Positions 50,900-61,063 of a stretch of DNA of 64,000 nt are shown here, piece after piece. Below the pieces are notes generated by a model. The model was not told the origin of the DNA. It did no database searches and worked only from the letters and a program-made list of their open reading frames with translations. The stretch comes from an uncultured Pelagibacteraceae bacterium (GTDB lineage Bacteria > Pseudomonadota > Alphaproteobacteria > Pelagibacterales > Pelagibacteraceae), in assembly GCA_902555065.1 (NCBI GenBank), contig CACDQQ010000002.1:62001-126000 (forward strand), given 5' to 3'. The first letter of the stretch is position 1, and the number at the start of each line of letters is the position of its first letter. The position numbers were made by a program, and so were the translations under genes.

Positions 50900-51511
50900 C
50901 AATTTATTTACATGTTTTTTAATAATTTCTTTGTCAAATTGAATTTTATTCTTTCTTATTGCATCCATTATTTTATTGTAACATTTTTTTAAATCATCAT
51001 TAATCACAACTTGATCATATTCTTTCCATTTTGATAAATCTTTTTTAAATCCTTTCATTCTTTTCTTTACAGTTTTCATATTTTTATTTTCTCTTTTGAT
51101 TAATCTTTTTAAAAGCTCTTTTTTTGATGGAGGTAAAATAAAAATTGTATGCAATTTATAATTTAAATTTTTATTTCTAATTTGTCTTGTGCCTTGCCAA
51201 TCGATATCAAATACAACATTTTTACCCTTTTTAAGTTTATTTATGACCAAATCTTCTGCTGAACCATAATAATTATTAAATACTTTTGCATGCTCTAAAA
51301 ATTTTCCCATCTTAATTAATTTTTTAAAATTATTTTTCGAAGTAAAATAATAATCTTTTCCATTTTTTTCTTTTGGTCTTGGAAATCTTGTAGTGTGTGA
51401 GATTGAAACTGAAAAATTTTTATTTCTAGTAATCTTTTTTACTAAAGTGGTTTTTCCTGCACCTGAAGGTGAGGATAGAATAAACATTCCACCTTTTTTA
51501 AAGCTGGACAT
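50891..51511 (-). CDS. gmk: Guanylate kinase
   Basis: ILSSPSGAGKTTLVKKI, SHTTRFPRPKEKNGKDYYF, DIDWQGTRQIR. Confidence 0.97.
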   Translation of the reverse strand: MSSFKKGGMFILSSPSGAGKTTLVKKITRNKNFSVSISHTTRFPRPKEKNGKDYYFTSKNNFKKLIKMGKFLEHAKVFNNYYGSAEDLVINKLKKGKNVVFDIDWQGTRQIRNKNLNYKLHTIFILPPSKKELLKRLIKRENKNMKTVKKRMKGFKKDLSKWKEYDQVVINDDLKKCYNKIMDAIRKNKIQFDKEIIKKHVNKLLS

Positions 51512-51523
51512 TTAATTTAAAAG

Positions 51524-51763
51524 TTAGTTTGCTTTATTTTCAATAAACTTTACTGCATCACCTACGGTTAAGATTTTCTCAGCATCGCTATCTGAGATTT
51601 CTGAACCAAATTCTTCCTCAAATGCCATAACTAACTCTACCGTATCCAAGCTATCAGCGCCTAAATCATCTATAAAGCTTGATTCATCTGTAACTTTAGC
51701 CTCTTCGATTCCAAGATGGTCTGCAACAATTTTTTTTACTTTGTTTGAAATTTCTTCTGACAT
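51524..51763 (-). CDS. acpP: Acyl carrier protein
   Basis: [21 protein letters not shown] phosphopantetheine site. Confidence 0.98.
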   Translation of the reverse strand: MSEEISNKVKKIVADHLGIEEAKVTDESSFIDDLGADSLDTVELVMAFEEEFGSEISDSDAEKILTVGDAVKFIENKAN

Positions 51764-51809
51764 ATTTTCCTTATAGTTAAAATTCTTAATAGATATTTAT
51801 ATTATAATG

Positions 51810-52547
51810 TCAACTAAAATACATACCGCCATTTACATGAATTGTTTCACCTGTGATATAATCAGACAATCTAGAACATAAAAAAACAACAGCATTTGCA
51901 ACGTCCTCAGGTTCTCCAAATCTATCTAGTGAAATCTTTTCTTGTAAAGATTTTTTAAAATTATCTGCAATTTTGTCAGTCATTTCAGATTTAATAAACC
52001 CTGGTGATATACAATTGATTTTAATATTTTTTTTGCCATATTCTATTGCGAGACTTTTTGACATACCTAATAATCCAGCTTTGGAAGCAGCATAATTAGC
52101 TTGGCCAATATTACCAGTGTGACCAACAATAGATGTTATATTTATAATTTTACCATTTTTATTTCTTATCATTTTTTTTATTGAATATTTGCTTAACAAA
52201 AATGATGAAGATAAATTTATCTCAATAACTTTTTTCCACTCATCCTCTTTCATTCTTATTGTTAAATTATCTAATGCAATGCCAGCATTATTTATTAGAA
52301 CATCTATTTTATTTTTAAAATCTTTATTACAGTCTTCTACGAAACTTTCAATAGATGAATGCTTAGAAATATCAAATTGTTTAGTTATAATTTTCGGATA
52401 TTTTTTTTTTATAATATCTAACTTATTTTGATTTGTTCCTGTAGCTATTATATTTGCATTTGCTTCACTTAAAGTTTTTAAAATTGAGCCACCTAAAATA
52501 CCAGTAGATCCAGTTAAAATTATATTTATATTGGTTAAATCAATCAT
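51810..52547 (-). CDS. fabG: 3-oxoacyl-[ACP] reductase
   Basis: TGSTGILGGSI, NNAGIALDNLTIRM, YAASKAGLLGMSKSLA, GETIHVNGGMYFS. Confidence 0.96.
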   Translation of the reverse strand: MIDLTNINIILTGSTGILGGSILKTLSEANANIIATGTNQNKLDIIKKKYPKIITKQFDISKHSSIESFVEDCNKDFKNKIDVLINNAGIALDNLTIRMKEDEWKKVIEINLSSSFLLSKYSIKKMIRNKNGKIINITSIVGHTGNIGQANYAASKAGLLGMSKSLAIEYGKKNIKINCISPGFIKSEMTDKIADNFKKSLQEKISLDRFGEPEDVANAVVFLCSRLSDYITGETIHVNGGMYFS

Positions 52548-53469
52548 TATTTAAAATTTTAATATCATTCAATGTATTTATCTGATTTAATTTTACATTG
52601 CTATCAATTCTTTTTACTAGGCCTGATAAAACTTTCCCAGGCCCAATTTCAATAAAATGATCCACATTAAAGCTTATCATCTTACTTACACTTTCTCTCC
52701 ACCTCACTGGCTTTTCTATTTGTTCAATTAAAAGCTTTTTTATCTCTTCAGGTTTATTCATTGGATTAGCGGTAACATTAGAGACTATGTCTAATTTAGG
52801 ATATTTAAAACTTGTATCAATTATCTTTTGTTTCATCTCTATTGTTGCGCTGCTCATTAAGGGGCAATGAAATGGTGAACTTACAGGCAATCTAATAAAT
52901 TTTACATTTCTGTTTTTTAATTCATTTGAAATTAAATTAAGATTTTCTACTAGTCCGCTTAATACAACTTGGCCTATTGAATTATCGTTTGCAACATAAC
53001 ATGTAATTTTATCTTCATTTTTTTTAAGAATATTATTAATTTCATCAATGTTAGTACCGAGGACTGCAATCATGCCTCCTTCTCCTTTTGGTACTGCATT
53101 TTGCATAGCTTCACCTCTATTCTTAAGCAGATTAAGAGTTTGTTCAAAATTTATTGAGTCTGCACAACATAAAGCTGAATATTCTCCCAAAGAATGACCC
53201 GCAAAAAACTTAGCATTATGTAAATCAAAATTACTTTCTTTTTGTATAACATTAAAAATTGAGTAGCTGACAAGAAATATAGATGGTTGTGTATTTACAG
53301 TTTGATTTAAATCCTCCTTGGGTCCTTCTAAAATAATTTTACTAAGTTTCTTTTTTAATACATCGTCAGCTATAGCAAAATATTCTTTTACATATTCGAA
53401 ATTTTCATAAAATTCCTTTGCCATTCCGATAATTTGTGACCCTTGACCGGGAAATAACACTGAAAACAT
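52540..53469 (-). CDS. fabD: [ACP] S-malonyltransferase
   Basis: LFPGQGSQIIGMAKE, GHSLGEYSAL active-site Ser, SSPFHCPLM, EIGPGKVLSGLVKR. Confidence 0.97.
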   Translation of the reverse strand: MFSVLFPGQGSQIIGMAKEFYENFEYVKEYFAIADDVLKKKLSKIILEGPKEDLNQTVNTQPSIFLVSYSIFNVIQKESNFDLHNAKFFAGHSLGEYSALCCADSINFEQTLNLLKNRGEAMQNAVPKGEGGMIAVLGTNIDEINNILKKNEDKITCYVANDNSIGQVVLSGLVENLNLISNELKNRNVKFIRLPVSSPFHCPLMSSATIEMKQKIIDTSFKYPKLDIVSNVTANPMNKPEEIKKLLIEQIEKPVRWRESVSKMISFNVDHFIEIGPGKVLSGLVKRIDSNVKLNQINTLNDIKILNND

Positions 53470-53551
53470 AAAAAAGTTAATAAATAATGTGTTTTTTATA
53501 TTGTAATTGAAAATTTATAATAGTATATCCTCAATTTTTCTATAAAATTAT

Positions 53552-53890
53552 ATGAACTACTACGAGCATACTTTAATAGCAAGACAAGATATTTCGCCTT
53601 CGCAAATTAAGCAAATGGAAGAAAAATATAAAAAAATTATTGAAGGTAATGAAGGAAATATATTAAAATTTGAAAGCTGGGGTTTAATGCATCTTTCATA
53701 TTTAATTAAGAAAAATAAGAAAGGTAATTATCTGCACTTCAAAATAGAGGGAAAAGGTAAAACTATTAAAGAATTAGAGAGAAATGAAAAAATAGACAAA
53801 AATCTTTTAAGATATTTAACTGTCAAAGTTAAAAAATTAGATTTAGAAACTGATTATTTTAAAAAAAATGAAGAAAATCAAAAAAAATAA
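53552..53890 (+). CDS. rpsF: 30S ribosomal protein S6
   Basis: YYEHTLIARQDISPSQI, ESWGLMHLSYLIKKNKKGNYLHF. Confidence 0.97.
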   Translation: MNYYEHTLIARQDISPSQIKQMEEKYKKIIEGNEGNILKFESWGLMHLSYLIKKNKKGNYLHFKIEGKGKTIKELERNEKIDKNLLRYLTVKVKKLDLETDYFKKNEENQKK

Positions 53891-53899
53891 AGTTAATAA

Positions 53900-54169
53900 A
53901 TGAAAAAAAGAAATTTAAAAAAAAAAAGTAATCAAAATAATTTTTCAAAATTAAGTGTTTTTCAAAATAATAAGTACAAATTTAAAAAAAAATGTCCGTT
54001 GTCTGGTAAGGGTGCTCCCATTATAGACTATAAAAATATAAAGTTATTAAAAAGATATATTTCTGAGAATGGAAAAATATTACCGTCAAGGATTACATCT
54101 GTAAGTCAAAAGAAACAAAGAGAATTATCCCTATCAATAAAAAGAGCAAGAAATTTAGCATTAATATAA
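53900..54169 (+). CDS. rpsR: 30S ribosomal protein S18
   Basis: [48 protein letters not shown]. Confidence 0.97.
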   Translation: MKKRNLKKKSNQNNFSKLSVFQNNKYKFKKKCPLSGKGAPIIDYKNIKLLKRYISENGKILPSRITSVSQKKQRELSLSIKRARNLALI

Positions 54170-54171
54170 TC

Positions 54172-54627
54172 ATGAAAGTAATATTACTTGAAAACGTCAG
54201 AAATATTGGAGCTATAGGAGAAATTATAGATGTTAAAAGAGGGTTTGCAAGAAACTTTTTAATATCACAAAAAAAAGCACTATTTGCTTCAAAAGCAAAT
54301 ATCAAAGAAGTCGAAAAAATAAAAAATGAGTTGGATAAAAAAGATCTGGACAGAAAAAATAATGCCAAGTCAATCGATGAAAAAATAAGAGATAAAAAAT
54401 ATACAATAGAAAAATTGAGTACTGAAAATAAAGAATTATATGGTTCAGTAAAACCTACTGAAATTTCAAAGATTATTAAAGATATGGATGGTGTAGAGAT
54501 TAATCCATCATTGATACAACCTGTTAAAGAAATAAAATCTGTTGGAATTTACAAAGTGTTTTTAAATTTACACTCTGAAATCCAGTCAAATATTCAAATT
54601 GAGGTTGTTCCTAAAGAAGATAAGTAA
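54172..54627 (+). CDS. rplI: 50S ribosomal protein L9
   Basis: MKVILLENVRNIGAIGEIIDVKRGFARNFLI. Confidence 0.97.
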   Translation: MKVILLENVRNIGAIGEIIDVKRGFARNFLISQKKALFASKANIKEVEKIKNELDKKDLDRKNNAKSIDEKIRDKKYTIEKLSTENKELYGSVKPTEISKIIKDMDGVEINPSLIQPVKEIKSVGIYKVFLNLHSEIQSNIQIEVVPKEDK

Positions 54628-54654
54628 ATTATACATTTTTTTCCCCAATAAATT

Positions 54655-54681
54655 AATATCTTTGAGATATTTTTTTTTTTT
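54655..54681 (+). terminator. Rho-independent terminator downstream of rpsF-rpsR-rplI
   Basis: ATATCT (54656-54661), TTG loop, AGATAT (54665-54670), followed by a run of at least 10 T. Confidence 0.75.
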
Positions 54682-54695
54682 AATATTATTCATTT

Positions 54696-56111
54696 ATGTC
54701 TCAGTCTTTAAATATTGTTAAATCTAAAATCGACGAACTTCCAAATAATATTGAGGCTGAACAATCTATAATAGGATCAATACTTATTTCTAATGAAATT
54801 TTTGATGAAGTAAATTTATTAATATCGAGTAAAAATTTTTATGATCCAATTCATAAAAAAATATATGAAGCTTTAGAAAAATTGATTTATGGAGGTTTGC
54901 TAGCAAATCCAATTACTTTAAAGAATTATTTTGAGAAAGAGAAAGACGAATTAAATATTCCTGAATATTTAGTAAAAATTACTAAATTTTCAACTTCCTC
55001 AAGACAAGCAATAGAATATTCAAAACTTATTTTTGATTTATATGTAAAGAGAGAATTAATTAAAATTTCTACTGAAATAATTGACATGGCCAAACTTAAC
55101 GATTTAGATAATGATGGCCAAAAGATTATTGAAAATTATGAAAAATCACTTTTTGATCTTGCGGAAAGAGGTTCATTCAGTTCATCATTAATTAAATTCG
55201 ATGAAGCTATGAGACAAACAATAGAAATGGCATCTAATGCCTACAAAAACGAAGAGGGAATTGTTGGTGTTCCAACTGGTTTAAGGGACTTAGATGACAG
55301 GCTAGGAGGTTTACATAAATCAGATCTAGTAATAATTGCTGGTAGACCATCGATGGGTAAAACAGCCTTAGCAACAAATATTGCATTCAATGCTGCAAAA
55401 AAAATTCAAGAAAATGGAGAAAAAAGTTCAATAGCATTTTTCTCTTTAGAAATGTCATCTGAACAACTTTCAACAAGAATACTTGCCGAGCAATCCAGAA
55501 TTAAATCTAATGATATAAGAAGAGGAAAAATATCAGAGGAACAATTTGATAAATTTATCGAAACATCAAAAGATATATCTGAACTTCCTCTATATATTGA
55601 CGAGACACCAGCAATAACAATTGCTGCTTTAAGTAATAGGGCAAGAAGAATTAAAAGACTTTATGGTCTAAATATGGTCGTGATTGATTATATTCAACTT
55701 ATGAGAGCTTCAAACTCTAACAATAGTAGAGTTCAAGAGATATCAGAGATTACTCAAGGATTAAAAGCATTAGCAAAAGAATTAGCTGTGCCTGTTTTGG
55801 CTTTATCTCAACTTTCAAGAGCTGTTGAGCAAAGAGATGATAAAAAACCTCAATTATCTGATTTGAGAGAATCTGGTTCGATAGAACAAGACGCAGATGT
55901 TGTGATGTTTGTTTATAGAGAAGCTTACTATTTACAAGGAAAAGAGCCCAGACCAGCGACGGTGGAGCACGCAGAATGGCAAGCAAAAATGAACGAAGTC
56001 TCACATTTAGCTGAGTTGATTATTCAAAAACAAAGACATGGTCCAACTGGTAATGTTATGCTTGAATTTGAGGCAATGTTTACCAAATTTAAAGATATTC
56101 AAAATAATTAA
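54696..56111 (+). CDS. dnaB: Replicative DNA helicase
   Basis: LPNNIEAEQSIIGSIL, IIAGRPSMGKTALA, VIDYIQLM, DLRESGSIEQDADVVMFVYRE. Confidence 0.98.
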   Translation: MSQSLNIVKSKIDELPNNIEAEQSIIGSILISNEIFDEVNLLISSKNFYDPIHKKIYEALEKLIYGGLLANPITLKNYFEKEKDELNIPEYLVKITKFSTSSRQAIEYSKLIFDLYVKRELIKISTEIIDMAKLNDLDNDGQKIIENYEKSLFDLAERGSFSSSLIKFDEAMRQTIEMASNAYKNEEGIVGVPTGLRDLDDRLGGLHKSDLVIIAGRPSMGKTALATNIAFNAAKKIQENGEKSSIAFFSLEMSSEQLSTRILAEQSRIKSNDIRRGKISEEQFDKFIETSKDISELPLYIDETPAITIAALSNRARRIKRLYGLNMVVIDYIQLMRASNSNNSRVQEISEITQGLKALAKELAVPVLALSQLSRAVEQRDDKKPQLSDLRESGSIEQDADVVMFVYREAYYLQGKEPRPATVEHAEWQAKMNEVSHLAELIIQKQRHGPTGNVMLEFEAMFTKFKDIQNN

Positions 56112-56136
56112 ATTAAATTATAAAAGCTAATAGTCG

Positions 56137-58512
56137 ATGTTAGCCAAATTATATCAAAATATTGTTTTAAAAAAACCTAATTTAATTTTAGTTTTATTAT
56201 TAATTTGTTTATGTTTTTTTGGCTATTATTCTAAAAATTTTAGACTTGATGCATCATCTGAAACTTTATTAATAGAAGGTGATCCTGATTTAAAATATTT
56301 AAACGAAATAAACGAAAGATACGGTGCGAAAGAATTTTTAGTTCTTACATACACTCCAAAAGGGAGAATGATAGAAGAAAATTCTATCAAAAACCTAATA
56401 AAATTAAAAAAAGAAATTCAAAAACTTAATTGGGTGCATAGTGTAATCACCCTATTAGATATTCCTTTACTAAACAGCTCCGATGAACCGTTAATAGAAA
56501 GACTGCAAAACTACTCTACACTTAGCTCGGATGGTATTGATAAAGAAAGAGGGTTTAATGAAATATTGAATAGCCCAGTTTTCAGGAATTTTGTAATAAG
56601 TGAAGATGGTAAAACATCTGGTATTATAGTTTATTTAAAGTCCAAAGATAAAATACAAGACTTTAAAAGTAAAAAAGACGAAGAGATATATAAAGATAAA
56701 TTAAAAAAACAAAATCATCAAAATATTTTAGAGATAAGGCAAGTAATAAAAAATTTTAGTTCAACAAGCAAAATTCATTTAGGTGGAATACCTATGATTG
56801 CTGATGACATGATGACCTTTATTAAAAATGACATAATTGTTTTTGGACTTGGAGTTTTTTTATTTATTGTTGCAACTCTTTGGTATGTATTTAGAAGATT
56901 GATATGGATAATTGTACCTATAAGCAGTTGTTTTTTTTCAGTTATAATAATGACAGGACTTCTTGGTCTCTTAGGGTGGAAAGTTACCGTTATATCATCA
57001 AATTTTATAGCTTTAATGTTGATACTAACTATGGCTATGAATATTCATATTAGTACAAGATATCTTCAGCTTTCAAAACAATTTCCGAAGTTAAATAAAT
57101 TTAAAATTATTTCTTTAACAACCAGCAAAATGTTTTGGCCTATTTTATATACAGCTTTAACAACTATATTTGCTTTCTTGTCTCTAGTGTTTAGTGAAAT
57201 AAAACCAATAATAGATTTTGGATTTATGATGACTTTTGGTCTAATAATTTCATTTCTTATTACTTTTAGTTTATTGCCAACATTAATTAATTTATTTAAT
57301 TTCAATAAAGTTGCTTTAAAAGAGGAAAAAGGTACCAAAATTACTAATTTTTTCAGTAAAGTTTCAGTTTCAAATAAAAATACAATATTTGGAACAACCT
57401 TAATAATTATATTTTTAAGTATATTGGGAATTTCAAAGCTTGAAGTAGAAAATAGTTTTATAAATTATTTTGATAAAAATACAGAAATTTATAAAGGAAT
57501 GAAACTTATCGATGAAAAATTAGGTGGTACAACGCCACTTGAAGTTATTTTAAAATTTCCAAAACAAGATGATGCTGAACAAAAATCTGAAGATGAAGAA
57601 GACGATTGGGGTGATGAGGATGAGAATGATGAAAAATATTGGTTTACTAAAGATAAAATTGATAAGATAAAAAAGGTCCATAGCTATTTAGACTCTTTGG
57701 AGCCAATTGGAAAAGTGCTTTCTTTTTCCTCAATTATTGACGTTGCTACTCAATTAAATAACAATAAAGAGTTAGGTTCTTTAGAAATGGGTGTCTTGTA
57801 CACCAAGATACCAGATAATATAAAAAAAGAAATTGTAGATCCATATATCTCCATAAAAGACTCAGAAGCTAGGATAAGTTTGCGAATAAAAGACTCTTTA
57901 GATAATTTAAGGAGAAATGATTTACTCATTAAAATAAACTCTGACCTTAAAAATAAATTAGATTTAAAAGATGATGAATTTAAATTAGGTGGTGTATTAA
58001 TTCTTTTCAACAATCTTTTACAAAGTTTATTCAAATCTCAAATTTTAACACTTGGATTTGTAATGCTTGGAATATTTATAATGTTTATTATTCTTTTCAA
58101 AAATTTAAAATTAGCTTTAATAGGTGTTGTGCCAAATTTTATAGCAGCTTTTTTTATATTAGGTTTAATTGGATTATTGGGAATTCCTCTTGATATGATG
58201 ACGATAACAATTGCCGCAATAACAATAGGTATCGCGGTAGATAATAGTATTCATTATATTTACAGATTTAAAGAGGAGTATGCAAAATTAAAAAATTATA
58301 ATAAGACATTAAAACTGTGTCATTCAACAGTTGGCAAAGCTATTTTAAATACTTCAATTACAATAGTTTTTGGATTTTCAATTTTAGTAATGTCAAATTT
58401 TATACCAACAATTTACTTTGGTGTATTCACAGGGATTGCTATGTTGCTTGCAATGGTTTCGGTTTTAACACTTTTGCCTTCTTTATTGCTTAAAATTAAA
58501 CCATTCAATTAA
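56137..58512 (+). CDS. RND/MMPL family transporter (HpnN-like)
   Basis: Two RND repeats with TM clusters; GIPLDMMTITIAAITIGIAVDNSIHYIYRFKEE. Confidence 0.88.
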   Translation: MLAKLYQNIVLKKPNLILVLLLICLCFFGYYSKNFRLDASSETLLIEGDPDLKYLNEINERYGAKEFLVLTYTPKGRMIEENSIKNLIKLKKEIQKLNWVHSVITLLDIPLLNSSDEPLIERLQNYSTLSSDGIDKERGFNEILNSPVFRNFVISEDGKTSGIIVYLKSKDKIQDFKSKKDEEIYKDKLKKQNHQNILEIRQVIKNFSSTSKIHLGGIPMIADDMMTFIKNDIIVFGLGVFLFIVATLWYVFRRLIWIIVPISSCFFSVIIMTGLLGLLGWKVTVISSNFIALMLILTMAMNIHISTRYLQLSKQFPKLNKFKIISLTTSKMFWPILYTALTTIFAFLSLVFSEIKPIIDFGFMMTFGLIISFLITFSLLPTLINLFNFNKVALKEEKGTKITNFFSKVSVSNKNTIFGTTLIIIFLSILGISKLEVENSFINYFDKNTEIYKGMKLIDEKLGGTTPLEVILKFPKQDDAEQKSEDEEDDWGDEDENDEKYWFTKDKIDKIKKVHSYLDSLEPIGKVLSFSSIIDVATQLNNNKELGSLEMGVLYTKIPDNIKKEIVDPYISIKDSEARISLRIKDSLDNLRRNDLLIKINSDLKNKLDLKDDEFKLGGVLILFNNLLQSLFKSQILTLGFVMLGIFIMFIILFKNLKLALIGVVPNFIAAFFILGLIGLLGIPLDMMTITIAAITIGIAVDNSIHYIYRFKEEYAKLKNYNKTLKLCHSTVGKAILNTSITIVFGFSILVMSNFIPTIYFGVFTGIAMLLAMVSVLTLLPSLLLKIKPFN

Positions 58513-59057
58513 TGATTGAAACTATTCAGGATTTTTTAATACAAGTAACATTATTTGATTATATTTTTTTTGTATTAACCATATATTTATTAATTCAAGG
58601 ATATAGAAAAGGTTTTGTTTTAAGTTTATTGTCAGCTGCCAAATGGGTTTTGGCATATATTTTAACAATTTATTTATTTCCTAAAGTAAAACCGTATTTT
58701 GAAGGTATTTTAGATAGTGAATATGTGCTTGATATAATTGTAGGCGTAATATTATTTATATTAATAATATTTCTTATTCTTTTAGCAAATAAAGCAATAA
58801 GTAAAGTTATTACTTATACTGGATTAGGTTCAGTCGATAAGGTTTTTGGCTTTTTTTTTGGAATCGCTAAGAGCTATATTTTAATTGTTTGTTTGTTCAC
58901 AGCTATTGACGTTATCTATGACAGCAAAAAATGGCCATTAAATTTAAAAGATTCACTAACATTTCCTTGGGTTGAAAAAGGTAGTATCTATCTTATAAAG
59001 GTATTTCCAAATCAAAAACAATATGAAGATGCTAAAGAAAAAGTTCAAGATGTATAA
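58512..59057 (+). CDS. cvpA: CvpA family protein
   Basis: FDYIFFVLTIYLLIQGYRKGFVLSLLSAAKWVLAYILT; directly upstream of purF. Confidence 0.9.
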   Translation: MIETIQDFLIQVTLFDYIFFVLTIYLLIQGYRKGFVLSLLSAAKWVLAYILTIYLFPKVKPYFEGILDSEYVLDIIVGVILFILIIFLILLANKAISKVITYTGLGSVDKVFGFFFGIAKSYILIVCLFTAIDVIYDSKKWPLNLKDSLTFPWVEKGSIYLIKVFPNQKQYEDAKEKVQDV

Positions 59058-60492
59058 TCCTAAATTAAAAGAGGAATGTGCGGTCTTTGGCATAAGCAAT
59101 ACACCAGAAGCATCAACCTTAACTGCTTTAGGACTTCATGCGTTACAACATAGAGGTCAGGAAGGTTGTGGAATTGTATCATTTGACGGTGAAAAATATC
59201 ACTCTGAAAAAAGATTTGGCCTGGTTGGAGACAACTTCAATGATGAAAAAGTTTTAAAAAACTTGCCAGGAAATTACGCTATAGGTCATAATAGATATTC
59301 TACAACAGGAGGAACTGCTTTAAGAAATGTACAACCATTCTTTGCTGATACTAATTCAGGTGGAATTGGAGTTGCGCATAATGGAAATCTAACGAATGCA
59401 ATAACACTTAGAAACAAAATGGTTGAAGAAGGCTCAATCTTTTACACAACATCAGATACAGAAACGATAGTAAAACTTATAGCCAAATCAAAAAGACCAA
59501 AGACAATCGATAAAGTTATTGATGCTCTGTTTCAAATTCAAGGAGGTTATGCATTGGTTATGATGACACAAAATACACTTATTGGTGTAAGAGATCCTTA
59601 TGGAATTAGACCTTTGGTTATCGGAAAACTAAAAAATTCTTATGTTTTTGCATCTGAAACATGTGCATTTGATATTATTGGCGCAAAGTTTGTTAGAGAA
59701 GTTGAAAATGGTGAAATTGTTTATGTAGAAAATGATGCATTGAAAAGTATTAAGCCATTTCCTCAAAAAAAAGTAAGACCATGTGTATTTGAATATATTT
59801 ATTTTTCAAGACCAGACAGTATTTTAAATGGCAAAACAGCTTATGAATATCGTAAAAAATTTGGAGCAGAATTAGCTAAAGAAGATAATTTAGATGCTGA
59901 CCTAGTTGTGCCAGTGCCAGACTCTGGTAATGCTGCTGCATTAGGTTATGCGGAAGAAAAAAAAATAAACTTTGATCTAGGTTTAATAAGAAATCATTAT
60001 GTTGGTAGAACTTTTATAGAACCTTCACAGCAAATTAGAAGTCTAGGAGTTAAATTAAAATTAAATGCAAATGTTTCAGTTATTAAAAATAAGAAAATTA
60101 TTTTAGTTGATGACTCTCTTGTAAGAGGAACTACATCATCAAAGATTGTAAAAATGTTGTATGATAATGGTGCTAAAGAGATACATGTTAGGATAGCTAG
60201 TCCAGAAATAAAATACCCAGATTTTTATGGAGTTGATACACCTACAAAAAAAGAACTATTAGCAGCGAATAAATCAGTAGATGAAATAAAAGAATTTATA
60301 AAAGCAAAATCACTTAAATTTTTAACGTTAGGTGGTTTATATCGAGGAATGGGTTTTGAAAAGAGAAATGATGCTTATCCTCAATTAACCGATCATCATT
60401 TTACTGGTGATTATCCAGTAAAAATAATTGATGAACTTGGAGAAGATAAAGTTACACAATTATCACTATTAAGTACTGGTTCGAGTAATTAA
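59050..60492 (+). CDS. purF: Amidophosphoribosyltransferase
   Basis: ECAVFGISNTPEASTLTALGLHALQHRGQEGCGIVSF, VDDSLVRGTTS. Start placed at the ATG giving MYNPKLKEECAVF, so that the catalytic Cys is near the N-terminus. Confidence 0.97.
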   Translation: MYNPKLKEECAVFGISNTPEASTLTALGLHALQHRGQEGCGIVSFDGEKYHSEKRFGLVGDNFNDEKVLKNLPGNYAIGHNRYSTTGGTALRNVQPFFADTNSGGIGVAHNGNLTNAITLRNKMVEEGSIFYTTSDTETIVKLIAKSKRPKTIDKVIDALFQIQGGYALVMMTQNTLIGVRDPYGIRPLVIGKLKNSYVFASETCAFDIIGAKFVREVENGEIVYVENDALKSIKPFPQKKVRPCVFEYIYFSRPDSILNGKTAYEYRKKFGAELAKEDNLDADLVVPVPDSGNAAALGYAEEKKINFDLGLIRNHYVGRTFIEPSQQIRSLGVKLKLNANVSVIKNKKIILVDDSLVRGTTSSKIVKMLYDNGAKEIHVRIASPEIKYPDFYGVDTPTKKELLAANKSVDEIKEFIKAKSLKFLTLGGLYRGMGFEKRNDAYPQLTDHHFTGDYPVKIIDELGEDKVTQLSLLSTGSSN

Positions 60493-61049
60493 TGAAAAAA
60501 GTAAATTTTACTGAAATGAAAAATGGTTCTAGAGAAGATTATGAATTATTAGAAAAGTATGAAAAGAATTTTGAACGTAAAACAGCTGATAGATTGCTGA
60601 AATATCTTGCAAGTCAAACTACAACTCTTGAAGGCTATCAAATAACTAGATTAGAACATTCCTTGCAAGCAGCCACTAGAGCATACAAGAATGGAGAAAG
60701 TGAAGAGATGGTTGTAGCAACTTTACTTCATGACATAGGAGATGACTTGGCGCCAATGAATCATTCTCAATATGCCGCTTCAATAATCAGACCATATGTT
60801 TCAGAAAAAACATATTGGATAATACTTCATCATGGTCTTTTTCAAACTTATTACAGTGCTCATCATTTAGGAGGAGATAGAAATGCTAGGGATAAATTCA
60901 AAGATCACAAATATTATCAAGATACAGTTGATTTTTGTGAAAAATATGACCAGTCTTCTTTTGATCCTAATTACAAATCTATGTCTTTAGAAGAGTTTGA
61001 ACCAATGGTGAAAAAAATATTTGATAGAAAACCTTTTTATCATCACTAA
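60492..61049 (+). CDS. HD-domain protein, PhnZ/TmpB-like
   Basis: GYQITRLEHSLQAATRAYKNG, VVATLLHDIGDDLAPMNHSQYAASIIRPYV, WIILHHGLFQTYYSAHHLGGDRNARD, DTVDFCEKYDQSSFDP. Confidence 0.8.
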   Translation: MKKVNFTEMKNGSREDYELLEKYEKNFERKTADRLLKYLASQTTTLEGYQITRLEHSLQAATRAYKNGESEEMVVATLLHDIGDDLAPMNHSQYAASIIRPYVSEKTYWIILHHGLFQTYYSAHHLGGDRNARDKFKDHKYYQDTVDFCEKYDQSSFDPNYKSMSLEEFEPMVKKIFDRKPFYHH

Positions 61050-61063
61050 TTTTTAAAAAAAAC

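Noticed and set aside
53470-53551. Possible S6:S18 leader RNA upstream of rpsF
   Set aside because: The characteristic CCG-containing bulged hairpin could not be identified by eye.
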